Below, in pieces: positions 1-7,720 of a stretch of 64,000 bases of DNA. Both the position numbers and the translations under genes were made by a program. The notes under the pieces are model-generated. The model worked only from the letters and a program-made list of their open reading frames with translations. It ran no database searches and was not told where the DNA came from. This DNA comes from Arthrobacter sp. 9V (GTDB lineage: Bacteria; Actinomycetota; Actinomycetes; Actinomycetales; Micrococcaceae). The number at the start of each line of letters is the position of its first letter. The stretch's first letter is position 1. The stretch lies in contig NZ_LR732912.1 of the NCBI RefSeq assembly GCF_902506065.1, forward strand, positions 976,387-1,040,386, written 5' to 3'.

Positions 1-1
1 G

Positions 2-289
2 GAAGTCATCGACGTCCGCACCCTCGTCCCCTTCGACGACGAAACCGTGTGCGCGTCCGTACGCAAGACGGGACGCGCCGTCGTGATCGCCGAAGCCCAC
101 GGGTTCGCATCCGTGTCCTCCGAGATTGTGGCCCGCGTCCAGGAACGCGCGTTCCACTACCTCGCCGCGCCCATATTGCGCGTGACCGGCTTCGACGTCC
201 CGTTCCCGTCTCCCAAGCTGGAGCACTACTACCTGCCGAGCGTCGACCGTATCCTCGACGCCGTAGACGACCTTCAATGGGAGGACTAA
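2..289 (+). CDS. 2-oxoacid dehydrogenase E1 component, beta subunit (3' end only)
   Basis: Only the last 95 residues lie in the window; the gene begins upstream. The fragment has the C-terminal transketolase domain of E1 beta subunits: a VIDVRTLVPFD strand, then VVIAEAH, then the PILRVTGFDVPFP segment and the closing LEHYYLPSVDRI. These are typical of pyruvate or branched-chain 2-oxoacid dehydrogenase E1 beta, which with E1 alpha performs thiamine-dependent decarboxylation. The stop is 2 bp before the E2 start, so both genes form one operon. Substrate (pyruvate or branched-chain oxoacids) cannot be told from this piece. Confidence 0.9.
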   Translation, partial: EVIDVRTLVPFDDETVCASVRKTGRAVVIAEAHGFASVSSEIVARVQERAFHYLAAPILRVTGFDVPFPSPKLEHYYLPSVDRILDAVDDLQWED

Positions 290-291
290 CC

Positions 292-1806
292 ATGAGCTCA
301 GATATGCAGGTCTTCAAACTGCCCGACCTCGGCGAAGGCCTCACCGAGGCCGAACTGGTGAACTGGCTCGTTGCCGTGGGCGACCAGATTGTGGTTGACC
401 AGCCAATCGCCGAGGTTGAAACCGCCAAGTCCATGGTTGAGGTGCCCTCGCCTTACGCCGGCACTGTTGCCGAACTGCACGGTGAAGCCGGTCAAACGCT
501 CGACGTCGGCAAGCCGCTGATCTCGATCGCTCGCGCTGGTTCTGCTGCGGCTTCGCCCGCTGCCGCTCCTGTTGCTGTTCCGGCTGGTTCTGTTGATCCT
601 TCGCCGGTGTCCTCCGGTCTTGACGTTTCGTCCGCCGTGGAAGCTGCGGCCGAGACGTACCGGACCGAGGAGAAAGCCGGCTCGGGCAACGTGCTCATTG
701 GGTACGGAACGCCCGGGGGAGTGAGCGGTGGACGGACCCGCCCGCGGAAGGCGAGTGTGGGGGTTGGTTCTTCTTCTGCTGTTTCCGTGGCTGAGCCTGC
801 TGCTGCTGCGCCGGTGATGGAGCCTTCCGTGGCTGGGACGCGGATCCCTGGCAAGCTCAGTGCAGTGATCTCGCCGCTGGTGCGGAAGATGGCGCGTGAC
901 CATGGTGTTTCCCTCGACGCGATTGAGGGTTCGGGTGCCAGTGGGCTGATCATGCGCAGGGATGTGGAGGCGGCAATTACTGCGCCTGCTGCTCCTGCTG
1001 TTCCTAACTCGGCTCCTGACTCCGCTCCTGTCTCTTCTCCGGCTGCCGCTCCCGTTGCCGCTTCTGCTGATACGGGTGCCGTTGATGGCCGGACTGGTCT
1101 GTCTGTGTCTGCGCGGACGCCTGTTCGCGGTGTCCGCAAGGCCGTGGCGGCCAACATGACCCGTAGCCGTTCGGAGATCCCCGAAGCCACGGTTTGGGTG
1201 GATGTGGACGCCACCGCGCTGCTGGAGATGCGGGCGGAGCTCAAGAAGCGTGCACCGCACGACACCCCTGGACTGCTGGCCTTCATTGCTCGTTTTGTCA
1301 CGGCTGGGTTAAAAAAGTACCCGGCCCTGAACACGCGCTTGGAGACTGCTTCGGACGGCTCACAGGAGATCGTCGGGTTTAGCGGTATCAACCTCGGCTT
1401 CGCTGCCCAGACCGACCGCGGACTCGTGGTTCCGTCCGTGCGGAACGCCCATGAGCTGAGTGCCCGAGAACTGGACGCAGAGATCCGCCGACTCACCGCC
1501 GTCGCGCGTGAAGGAAAAGCGACCCCCACGGAACTGGGCTCCGGCACCTTCACGCTGAACAACTACGGCGTGTTTGGTGTGGACGGCTCCGCCGCGATCA
1601 TCAACTACCCTGAGGTTGCCATGCTGGGTGTGGGCCGCATCATCGACAAGCCCTGGGTGGTCAACGGTGAGCTGGCCGTCCGCAAGGTCACCGAGCTGAC
1701 CCTCGCCTTCGACCACCGCGTGTGCGACGGCGAAACCGCGGCCGGCTTCCTCAGGTACGTCGCCGACGCAATCGAAAACCCGGGCGGCGCGCTCGCAGAC
1801 ATGTAA
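292..1806 (+). CDS. Dihydrolipoamide acyltransferase (E2) of a 2-oxoacid dehydrogenase complex
   Basis: E2 core of the complex, moving the acyl group from lipoyl-lysine to CoA. The 504-residue protein has one lipoyl domain (residues 5-80, lipoylated K46 in VETAKS), a long Ala/Pro/Ser linker, a peripheral-subunit-binding domain at about 193-228 (SPLVRKMARDHGV, GLIMRRDVEAAI), a second Ala/Pro linker, and the catalytic domain from about 275 with H475-RVC-D479-G480, the HxxxDG active site. ATG at 292 has GGGAGG 8 bp upstream and begins just before the lipoyl domain; a longer upstream reading has no homology. The single lipoyl domain and E1-beta neighbour fit a BkdC- or PdhC-like protein. Confidence 0.93.
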   Translation: MSSDMQVFKLPDLGEGLTEAELVNWLVAVGDQIVVDQPIAEVETAKSMVEVPSPYAGTVAELHGEAGQTLDVGKPLISIARAGSAAASPAAAPVAVPAGSVDPSPVSSGLDVSSAVEAAAETYRTEEKAGSGNVLIGYGTPGGVSGGRTRPRKASVGVGSSSAVSVAEPAAAAPVMEPSVAGTRIPGKLSAVISPLVRKMARDHGVSLDAIEGSGASGLIMRRDVEAAITAPAAPAVPNSAPDSAPVSSPAAAPVAASADTGAVDGRTGLSVSARTPVRGVRKAVAANMTRSRSEIPEATVWVDVDATALLEMRAELKKRAPHDTPGLLAFIARFVTAGLKKYPALNTRLETASDGSQEIVGFSGINLGFAAQTDRGLVVPSVRNAHELSARELDAEIRRLTAVAREGKATPTELGSGTFTLNNYGVFGVDGSAAIINYPEVAMLGVGRIIDKPWVVNGELAVRKVTELTLAFDHRVCDGETAAGFLRYVADAIENPGGALADM

Positions 1807-1809
1807 CCC

Positions 1810-2001
1810 CGACGCTCGCTCACATCCCGCGGGCTTCACCGCGTCGCTCGCTCACGTCCCGCGGGCTTGAGCGTGATGCTCTATCACTTCCCGCGGGTTT
1901 GGGCGTGACGCTCGCTCACGTCCCGCGGGCTTGAGCGTGACGCTCGCTCACTTCCCTCGGGTTTGAGCGTGACGCTCGCTCACGTCCCGCGGGCTTGAGC
2001 G
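1810..2001. repeat. Six tandem copies of a 32-bp intergenic repeat
   Basis: The core TCCCGCGGG (one copy TCCCTCGGG) begins at 1825, 1857, 1889, 1921, 1953 and 1985, an exact 32-bp period. Between cores lies a TTGAGCGTGACGCTCGCTCA-like stretch with small changes. There are no unique spacers, so it is not CRISPR. It fills the gap between two convergent genes. A related 32-bp array lies at 63.2 kb. Confidence 0.9.
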
Positions 2002-2062
2002 AAACCCTCTCGGCGTTCACGCTTCATCCAAGTGACCATGGCAAAGTCCGTAGTAGGGCGGT

Positions 2063-2293
2063 TCAGCTGAAAGTCGGATCCTCGTGGTTCGCTACAGCCT
2101 CGATCCAGTCCACGGCTTCGTCGGAAAGCTGAGGGCCATCTGGTGATTCCGCTGCCCAGTACCTGGAGTCAGGGGTGCCTTGAACAGCGCTGATGCTTGC
2201 GGCAACGTTTGGCGGCAGCGGTTCGCCATTGTGTTCAACGAGCCAGTCGCGGGTTTTCGCATCAAGCAAGGGCCACCACGCTTGGATATCCAT
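2063..2293 (-). CDS. Small hypothetical protein, possible paralogue of the one at 49.6 kb
   Basis: A 76-residue acidic protein with no recognised domain. It begins MDIQAWWPLLDAKTRDWL and ends LSDEAVDWIEAVANHED. The same pattern (I..WW..L...T..WL, then P..V...I, then LT/LS-E...I) occurs in the 89-residue protein at 49632-49901, so the two look like diverged members of one family. ATG at 2293 was chosen because the similarity starts there; the frame stays open further upstream but without family-like sequence. No signal peptide or membrane segment. Function unknown. Confidence 0.55.
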   Translation of the reverse strand: MDIQAWWPLLDAKTRDWLVEHNGEPLPPNVAASISAVQGTPDSRYWAAESPDGPQLSDEAVDWIEAVANHEDPTFS

Positions 2294-2374
2294 TAACACA
2301 GCATTCCACCGATGAGTCCGTGGGCACATAGCCGCATGGACAAAAAGGCAATGAATTGTGAAGCCGGGCAGGTC

Positions 2375-2404
2375 TTGACGTCGCACTTGCATTTTGCAAG
2401 TATG
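2375..2404 (+). promoter_or_regulatory. Promoter with HxlR-type operator
   Basis: TTGACG (2375-2380) is a good -35. A perfect inverted repeat ACTTGCA-TTT-TGCAAGT (2385-2401) fills the spacer and a weak -10 would fall near 2398-2404. It precedes a VOC gene and an HxlR-family regulator that overlaps that gene, so the palindrome is the likely autoregulatory operator. A -10 here puts the transcript start at about 2408-2412, so the VOC mRNA may be leaderless. Confidence 0.6.
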
Positions 2405-2410
2405 AGCCGC

Positions 2411-2815
2411 ATGAGCCTATTTATCACTTGCCCAGTTGACAACGTCGAGCGCGCCACAGCTTTCTATACCGCCCTCGGGTGGACCATCAACACCGAGATG
2501 TCCGATCACAACGTGTCGTGCTTCGCTATCGCTCCCGAGCAGTACGTGATGCTCGGCAGCCGCGAAATGTACGCGAGCGTCGGCGGCGCCGAGGAACTGG
2601 TCGGTGGACCCGACACTCCCTCGAAGGTCACCGTCTCCTTCGACCTCGGCAGCCGAGAGGCGGTGGACGAGCTCATCGAACGCGCGGGCGCAGCCGGAGG
2701 ACGGATCGGTGACACCGACGACTACCCGTTCATGTACCAGCGCCAATTCGATGACCCCGACGGCTACCACTACTCGCCGTTTTGGATGAAGCCGGACGTC
2801 GATCCGACGGCGTGA
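2411..2815 (+). CDS. VOC (glyoxalase/bleomycin-resistance) superfamily protein
   Basis: A 134-residue cytoplasmic protein with the two beta-alpha-beta-beta-beta halves of the vicinal-oxygen-chelate fold: MSLFITCPVDNVERATAFYTAL at the start and FDDPDGYHYSPFW at the end. Enzymatic or ligand-binding role is not predictable from the fold. ATG 2411 is preferred because it may lie at the transcript start of the promoter described here; ATG 2402 (three residues longer) is an alternative. It overlaps the next gene by 4 bp (GTGA) and is probably controlled by it. Confidence 0.8.
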   Translation: MSLFITCPVDNVERATAFYTALGWTINTEMSDHNVSCFAIAPEQYVMLGSREMYASVGGAEELVGGPDTPSKVTVSFDLGSREAVDELIERAGAAGGRIGDTDDYPFMYQRQFDDPDGYHYSPFWMKPDVDPTA

Positions 2816-3114
2816 GCAACCTCGCCGCGGCCCTCGACGTCGTCGGACCACGGTGGGCCCTGCTCATCGTGGAGCGGCTGCTCGACGGGCCACAGCGCTA
2901 CGGCGATCTGCAACGCGACCTCGGAGTGCCCACCAACATGCTCGCCACCCGACTGCGTGAGCTTGAAGCCGCAGGCGTATTGTCCCGCCTGCCCCTTCGG
3001 CACAACACCAGGGCCTACGCCCTCACCGATAAAGGGCTGGCCTTGCGGGAGGCGATCGTTGCCTTAGAACGCTGGGGCGGGGAGGACTGGTCTAAGGGCG
3101 CTCCGGAACCTTAA
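2812..3114 (+). CDS. HxlR-family winged-helix transcriptional regulator
   Basis: About 100 residues with the HxlR (DUF24) winged helix: LDVVGPRWALLIVERLLDG, then QRYGDLQRDLGVPTNMLATR and the wing LSRLPLRHNTRAYALTDKG. The GTG at 2812 overlaps the stop of the VOC gene (GTGA), indicating translational coupling; ATG 2782 would add ten unlikely residues. It lacks the N-terminal cysteine common in redox-sensing members. It probably binds the ACTTGCA/TGCAAGT palindrome in front of the VOC gene and regulates both. Confidence 0.82.
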   Translation: MSNLAAALDVVGPRWALLIVERLLDGPQRYGDLQRDLGVPTNMLATRLRELEAAGVLSRLPLRHNTRAYALTDKGLALREAIVALERWGGEDWSKGAPEP

Positions 3115-3229
3115 AGCTCTAATGATCTCCGCATCATCCGGCGGCCTAGACACATGTTTGGATGGATAGAGAAGACCAGCCTGAGGCCAAGCCGCCCTCC
3201 TGCACGCCCACTCATGAGAGAGGACCGCC

Positions 3230-3985
3230 TTGTCCAAGCACGGCGCCGCCGACCCCTACAGTCTCGAAACGCAGCTATACAAGCACAGCATCCACCCCGA
3301 AACCTGGGCATGGAGGAACGCCGACTACAGCCAATATCAGGCCAGAAATGCGGCAATAGGCCAGCGCATCTACGGCAACCGCCAAGTCACGTCTCCCTGG
3401 GGGAGAGGTAGCGGCGAAGGCGTTATCAGCCACATCTGGATCAGCGCGGCACTTCTCAACATGCTCACTGTCATTCCTGGCGTCACCGTCTTCCACCGAC
3501 TCAGGGCTCCCGGCACACCACGAAAACCGCTCAACACGAAGTTCCCCATTGAGCACGCAGTCCTGCATGGCTCCAACGTTTACCTTGTTGACCCCAACGG
3601 CTCCTACTGGCCCAGCACGCCCTTGGGATGGACGCAGAAGCAGAACGGGCGGTACGGCGTCGGCCCCAAGGCGTACTTCAGCTACAACCACGAAGGCCTC
3701 ATCGACGGGGCCCGCCGCTTCATGACCCTCCCCGGGATCCAGCAAGTTACCTCAATACTGGGCATGCACGTCAGTCCGATACCAAACGTGGATTACGGCC
3801 GCAACCTGCCGATCACCCCCGAGGTCCGGTGGTCTCCCCAAGGCGTAGGAATATTCACGGTCAACGAGATGATGGATTTCATCAGCTCCAGCATCTTGGC
3901 CAATTTGCCATCCTGGCGGGACAACCCGGAGCTGCGGACCGCCATGATCGACCTGCAGGAACGGACCTTCTTCACCTTTAACTGA
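3230..3985 (+). CDS. Hypothetical protein, 251 aa, possible nuclease-like core
   Basis: Not confidently recognised. TTG start at 3230 with GAGAGAGG 8 bp upstream. Soluble, Trp/Tyr/Pro-rich, no signal peptide. A segment around residues 90-125 (VTVFHRLRAP, then FPIEHAVLHGSNVYLVDP) looks like the beta-hairpin of NERD-type nuclease-related domains, in which I-D-H and a later K/W are conserved, but the match is partial (IEH, and no clear lysine), so this is a guess. It stands alone on the + strand and faces the convergent methyltransferase gene. Confidence 0.55.
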   Translation: MSKHGAADPYSLETQLYKHSIHPETWAWRNADYSQYQARNAAIGQRIYGNRQVTSPWGRGSGEGVISHIWISAALLNMLTVIPGVTVFHRLRAPGTPRKPLNTKFPIEHAVLHGSNVYLVDPNGSYWPSTPLGWTQKQNGRYGVGPKAYFSYNHEGLIDGARRFMTLPGIQQVTSILGMHVSPIPNVDYGRNLPITPEVRWSPQGVGIFTVNEMMDFISSSILANLPSWRDNPELRTAMIDLQERTFFTFN

Positions 3986-4011
3986 TCTTCACAAACATTG
4001 GGAGAGCACTC

Positions 4012-4785
4012 CTACCCCCGGAGGCAGAAATACGCCATCCCAAGTACGCCTCGGTAGCCCTCTTCATAAGCAGCGCGCTGTTCCTCATATTGCCTGCGGA
4101 CCTGCTCTGCGGCGGGATGGTCCGCTTCATGGGCTTCTAGCCAACGGGTAAACCTGCCGCGGAACCCGGCCTCGAAGTCGTCCCACTCCTGAGCACTTGC
4201 CTGGTCCTGGGTCACCACCTCGAAACCAGCAGCGAGGATCTGCTCGCGTAGCCCATCTTCTGTTAGGTACTCGTCATCACGTCCTGCCAGAGGGGCGGTG
4301 GCAGCCGGGTGAGGTGTTGCTGACCAGATCGCCTCGCCATAGACGAGCCGCCCTCCGGGAAGCACCAGAGACCGAAGGGCACGCAGGGCTGCGGCGTAGT
4401 CGAGCGGTTGCGCGTCCTCTACCGGCGGCCCCCATATCTGGCTCGCACCGATGCAGATGACAGCGTGGGCCGGGCGACCCTGGGCTTCCAGCCCAAGCAT
4501 CGAATCAAACGTCGCTCTGTCGAGCAGCCCACGAGTCAATGCTTGTTGCCGCGCTCGCTCGATGAACGCAGAAGCTCTGTCCACTCCCCGTCCCCGTGCC
4601 TCCGGGGCCGACGCCAAAACCCGAAGCAGTAGTTCACCCCATCCGCACCCCATGTCCAGAACCTCATCCGGCGCGGGGTCGGATAGGAACGCCACAAGGT
4701 GTGCAGCGCGTTCCTCGGAGAGCGGGGTAAGCCAGGTCAGGGACTCGTAGAGGGGCGGCAGTTCAAGCGAGGTGCTGTGGGTCAT
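4012..4785 (-). CDS. Class I SAM-dependent methyltransferase
   Basis: A 257-residue Rossmann-fold methyltransferase. Motif I is VLDMGCGWGELLLRVL (about residues 39-54), followed by the acidic GVDRASAFIERAR strand and the DAVICIGAS-like motif IV (HAVICIGASQIWG). Then comes PGGRLVYGEAIW, typical of small-molecule methyltransferases acting through LRSLVLPGG. The substrate is unknown. No operon partner: the next gene upstream on this strand is 90 bp away, separated by a palindromic element. ATG 4785 lies immediately before the first conserved helix. Confidence 0.8.
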   Translation of the reverse strand: MTHSTSLELPPLYESLTWLTPLSEERAAHLVAFLSDPAPDEVLDMGCGWGELLLRVLASAPEARGRGVDRASAFIERARQQALTRGLLDRATFDSMLGLEAQGRPAHAVICIGASQIWGPPVEDAQPLDYAAALRALRSLVLPGGRLVYGEAIWSATPHPAATAPLAGRDDEYLTEDGLREQILAAGFEVVTQDQASAQEWDDFEAGFRGRFTRWLEAHEADHPAAEQVRRQYEEQRAAYEEGYRGVLGMAYFCLRG

Positions 4786-4865
4786 TCATTGATACTCTCA
4801 CGATGCACAGAAGCCACTGCTTGTCCGTAAGCCTGTGGTGCTGCCGTACGGCTTGGCGCTCGATT

Positions 4866-4893
4866 GAGCATCCTTTACCGGGTGCTCCGGAAT
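4866..4893. repeat. Dispersed palindromic element, copy 1
   Basis: Read on the minus strand it is CACCCGGTAAAGGATGCTC. The TAA inside CCGGTAA is the stop codon of the barstar-like gene at 4875-5213. Family consensus is roughly CCGGTAAGGGATCC-TTACCGG. Confidence 0.6.
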
Positions 4894-5213
4894 TCGCGAT
4901 GATTCCAAGAAACGACGGCGGTCCCAACGTGAGGGATCTCCAACCCCGCCTCAGCGGTACTCACTAGACACATCATGCGGTGTCCGAATAGGGCGGCGGG
5001 AAACTCAAGAACCCGGGCGATGTCACGGTGCATGTCGTCCGGCGTCTGCCACGCGGCAGAGTCAACCTGCAAGACTTTATAACTGTGGTTTTGTAGCCAG
5101 GAGATTGCTTCAACGAGGACCGCCTGTCGACGAACAAAACTGATGAAGCCGTTCTGAATCAATAGAAAATCCAACGGATGGTTCAGCTCCTCAGCCAAAT
5201 CCCAGGTCGCCAT
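4875..5213 (-). CDS. Barstar-like protein with the central core deleted in frame
   Basis: A 112-residue relative of the 174-residue barstar-family protein at 11969-12493. Residues 1-72 match its N terminus (MATWDLAEELNHPLDFLLIQ, then HSYKVLQVDSAAWQ) and the rest matches its C terminus (AALFGHRMMCLV, then VSWNHREF). The block equivalent to residues 73-134 of the longer protein is missing without loss of frame. The lost part includes the DYYGSNLAALNDCL segment, the signature of barstar (RNase-inhibitor) proteins. It is probably non-functional as a barnase inhibitor, unless shortened on purpose. The stop codon lies in the palindromic element. Confidence 0.65.
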   Translation of the reverse strand: MATWDLAEELNHPLDFLLIQNGFISFVRRQAVLVEAISWLQNHSYKVLQVDSAAWQTPDDMHRDIARVLEFPAALFGHRMMCLVSTAEAGLEIPHVGTAVVSWNHREFRSTR

Positions 5214-5292
5214 AGATGGGACTCTATTAGCTGGCAGTCTTCATTCGGGCGGCCTCGACAACCTGTCACTTGGCGTTCAACGGTGTGACCCC

Positions 5293-5388
5293 AACAGCCG
5301 TCAGGTCATCGGCTATGTCCGGGCATCCGCAAGGGAGCGCCAGTCGGTCAGGCTCGGTCACCCCGAACGCGTCGCGTGGTCGGCATGA
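5293..5388 (+). pseudogene. Remnant of a serine recombinase N terminus
   Basis: The frame reads NSRQVIGYVRASARERQSV and stops at 5386-5388. VIGYVRAS is the resolvase/invertase N-terminal strand with the catalytic serine (YxRxS motif). Nothing recognisable of the rest of the domain follows in this frame, so this looks like the leftover of a transposon resolvase. From here to 5735 I see no convincing gene, although one frame is open from 5376 to 5738. Confidence 0.4.
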
Positions 5389-5663
5389 CGCTGCACGGAG
5401 GCCAGGCGGGCGTGGTTCGCTCCCGTCAGTCCGTGGGCGACGATGATCTGTTTCCGTTCAATACCGAGGGGCCAGCAGAGCGTTTGACTGTGCGATCAGG
5501 TCCTGGTCGTTTGGTCGAGGCCCGGGCCCTAGCCGATCTTCATTCCAGCCAGAACAAACATGGTTGCAGTAATCCCCCCGTCACCGTGCATCTCATCGTG
5601 CGGGTCTTACGTACATGGGCCAAGCCCGCAGTGGCGCCGAGCGTGGCAACAGGCTTTGGCAGC

Positions 5664-5692
5664 ACGGTGATCGACCGGCTTACGGGCGGTCT
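5664..5692. repeat. Dispersed palindromic element, partial copy 2
   Basis: CGGTGATCGACCGGCTTACG followed by GGCGG. It matches the right part of the element and is almost the same as the second half of the double copy at 15.9 kb. It lies 40 bp before the DUF6984-like gene. Confidence 0.5.
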
Positions 5693-5734
5693 CTCCAAGG
5701 ACATATTCAAAGTTCTGAGCACTAGGATCTTCAA

Positions 5735-6091
5735 ATGAAGGAGGGACCACTAGAAGACGGAGAAATCCTAATACTGTCGGTACTTTTGGTCCGGGCAACC
5801 GGATGGAACCGTGGTCCCGTTGATCTTACGGCGCTGAGAGTGTCCGACATGGATGACGGGGGAATGGGCAGCCTCCGCTTCGCTTCGGGAAAGATCCGTC
5901 CACGCTACGGACGAACCATCGCGGAAGGGTGGTTCAAGGACATAGACGGTATTCCTGTGGCGCTGGCCTTGTATGTGGACCGGGAAGACGACCTCTTTGA
6001 ACTCGACAGCTGGAAAGTCGACTTTACGTCGCGGTTGAGGCTGTCGCATGATGAGGCCGACGTTCGGGACGGCCCTCCCAGCGGTAACTAG
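5735..6091 (+). CDS. DUF6984-like protein (possible immunity protein)
   Basis: A 118-residue soluble protein with the family-defining stretch SDMDDGGMGSLRF (residues 36-48), then AEGWFKDIDGIPVALAL and FELDSWKVDF near residue 90. To my recollection this pattern belongs to DUF6984, small proteins often found beside polymorphic toxins. The usual members end soon after WKVDF; here about 20 extra residues rich in D/R follow, suggesting a shifted C terminus. The strong ribosome-site-like AAGGAGGG lies inside the first codons instead of upstream, which is odd and may mean the 5' end is altered. Confidence 0.65.
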   Translation: MKEGPLEDGEILILSVLLVRATGWNRGPVDLTALRVSDMDDGGMGSLRFASGKIRPRYGRTIAEGWFKDIDGIPVALALYVDREDDLFELDSWKVDFTSRLRLSHDEADVRDGPPSGN

Positions 6092-6176
6092 CCAACGGAG
6101 CAACAGGCCGGCAAGAACGGGCGATCGCACTGTGTTCCGGATGTAGGAATGTGTTGGACCAGATTGGAGTGCGGTA

Positions 6177-6548
6177 TTGAAAAATGTGGAGCTTCTAGCA
6201 GCTGCCGAAGCGATATCAATTGCGGAAGGCATAGATCAGTGGCATGGCCTGATGAAGCTGCTGCTTCAGCATCTGTCGGTTCTTCCCATTCCGTCGGAGA
6301 TTCAATCACCCCTGCGGATCGCTGAAGCTTATTGGCGCGGCGACAGCGCCGTCAGCGCCGATGATTTAGAGTCGGCTAAGTCCGAAACTTGGGACTACCT
6401 ACACTTGTTCCCCAGAGGCGCTGATCTGAAGACGCCGGAAGGGAGAACGGCCCGTGCTCTGCTTTGCGTCCTCGAACCGGACGGCGACATCGAGATGCGG
6501 TCTATGACGGCAGACTGGTTCGCCGCCATGATTTGGAATGAGGCCTGA
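6177..6548 (+). CDS. Hypothetical protein, 123 aa
   Basis: Soluble, mainly helical, acidic protein. TTG start at 6177 with GGAG 7 bp upstream. Visible features: an N-terminal helix (VELLAAAEAISIAEGIDQWHGLMKL), a central YWRGDSAVSADDLESAK segment and a Trp-rich C terminus (TADWFAAMIW). Not recognised. Its size, isolation and position among immunity-type genes suggest another immunity or accessory protein, but that is inference only. Confidence 0.55.
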   Translation: MKNVELLAAAEAISIAEGIDQWHGLMKLLLQHLSVLPIPSEIQSPLRIAEAYWRGDSAVSADDLESAKSETWDYLHLFPRGADLKTPEGRTARALLCVLEPDGDIEMRSMTADWFAAMIWNEA

Positions 6549-6621
6549 AGCCCAGCGAACGGTCCCCGTATCGGAGGTGTGGGAAGAATGGGCTTGGTCC
6601 GGCAAGAACCAGCCTACGTTC

Positions 6622-6651
6622 GCCCGTTACGGGATCCCCTTACGGGTACCC
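6622..6651. repeat. Dispersed palindromic element, copy 3
   Basis: GCCCGTTACGGGATCCCCTT followed by ACGGGTACCC. Nearly symmetric around GGATCC. It lies 75 bp after the preceding small gene. Confidence 0.65.
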
Positions 6652-6859
6652 CAAACTGGGAGTAGCCGCACTCAACGTGTCTCGAAACCTTGGCGCCTCG
6701 AAACTCTAGCGTTTCAAGGCAGTCGACAGGAGCATGCAGTGAGTGTCCGCCTCGGGGGCGTGCGTCCTGCAGCATCTGAAGGATCAGCCTAGCCATCGAG
6801 GGTGACATTTAGCGCTGTGAAATGGGCATTCTTGGCCAGTAGTTGGCCCCCACCGCTCT

Positions 6860-6985
6860 TCAGGTGGAGCGTCGTTGGAGCTCACGGTAAACGCTGGTCC
6901 GGGACACCCGAAACAGCTCGGCCAGTTCGGCCAGCGTATGCTCGCCGACAAGGACCGGCCGTTTCGAGCTGCCATCGAGTAATCT
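6860..6985 (-). pseudogene. Remnant of a serine recombinase C-terminal HTH
   Basis: Minus-strand frame reads KRPVLVGEHTLAELAELF, then RVSRTSVYRELQRR and stop. This is the C-terminal helix-turn-helix of a Tn3-type resolvase (HTH_7). There is no catalytic domain upstream, only about 60 open codons. It faces the N-terminal remnant at 5.3 kb from the other strand. Both suggest past transposon activity in this island. Confidence 0.55.
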
Positions 6986-7017
6986 GAGCCCGGACATCCG
7001 ACACTTTTGGGGGCACC

Positions 7018-7494
7018 ATGACCGACGGCAATTACCAGACAGCACAGCGACCGGCAGGTCAGTATCAGGGACCGAAGTGGACGAGGGTGCTGCAAATCAT
7101 CGGTGTAATCCTTTTTATTGCCGCTGCAATTGGCATTATTTTCGGCATGGTTCTGGGTTCCTCCCGGTCTCAAACGAGTACCAGCAGCTCGTCCAGCTAC
7201 AAGAGCACTGTTGAGGTTCTCTATGAGGTCGAAGGCACAGCTGGGGGTGTTGACGTCACCCTGCAGTCGACAAGTGGGACCGTCCAGCTCAACGGCAAGG
7301 CTGTTCCGCTCGCGAACAGAACTACGGGGACAAGAGGCATCACGTACACGATGAACCGAGGTAGTTTCACCTATATTTCCGCTCAGAATAATGGTGCCTC
7401 TGGAACAGTCACGTGCAGAATTACTGTTGACGGCACCGTTGTCTCAACCAACACATCAAGCGGAGGCTACGCAATCGCCAGCTGCTCGGGATAG
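7018..7494 (+). CDS. MmpS-like membrane-anchored protein
   Basis: A 158-residue protein with a cytoplasmic N terminus, one membrane helix at about residues 23-46 (VLQIIGVILFIAAAIGIIFG), a Ser-rich stretch and an extracytoplasmic beta domain. The C terminus, SAQNNGASGTVTCRITVDG and then VVSTNTSSGGYAIASCSG, is the hallmark of the MmpS family, including the two cysteines. In mycobacteria MmpS proteins work with MmpL exporters; no MmpL gene is near. ATG 7018 has GGGGG 6 bp upstream. Monocistronic. Confidence 0.8.
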   Translation: MTDGNYQTAQRPAGQYQGPKWTRVLQIIGVILFIAAAIGIIFGMVLGSSRSQTSTSSSSSYKSTVEVLYEVEGTAGGVDVTLQSTSGTVQLNGKAVPLANRTTGTRGITYTMNRGSFTYISAQNNGASGTVTCRITVDGTVVSTNTSSGGYAIASCSG

Positions 7495-7651
7495 GCCCGG
7501 CCCGCGTGGCGAGCAGCCTAAAAGCACAGCTCGGGCACAGATTGACACTGCGGTTTTGCACTGAACCTCCAGTTAGGCTCTCGTGCCCGAAGCCGGCACA
7601 CCTGAGCTCCGCCCGCTGCCGGCCGGTGGCCTGCTGCCAAAGTCGAAACGA

Positions 7652-7685
7652 TACCGTCCGTTAAGGGATGGTTCACCGGGCATCT
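7652..7685. repeat. Dispersed palindromic element, copy 4
   Basis: ACCGTCCGTTAAGGGATGGT followed by TCACCGGGC. It lies between two convergent genes, the MmpS-like gene and the Abi_C gene. Confidence 0.6.
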
Positions 7686-7720
7686 TCGATGGATTGCAGT
7701 CAGTGCCCTTGAACGATTAA

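Noticed and set aside
298..1562. Long antisense frames opposite the E2 gene
   Set aside because: Typical shadows of a GC-rich gene; no independent evidence of coding.
1810..2001. CRISPR array
   Set aside because: The repeats are directly adjacent with an exact 32-bp period and have no unique spacers; no cas gene is near.
5376..5738. 120-codon plus-strand frame between the recombinase remnant and the DUF6984-like gene
   Set aside because: Composition is unlike protein, it overlaps the remnant in another frame, and no ribosome site is present.
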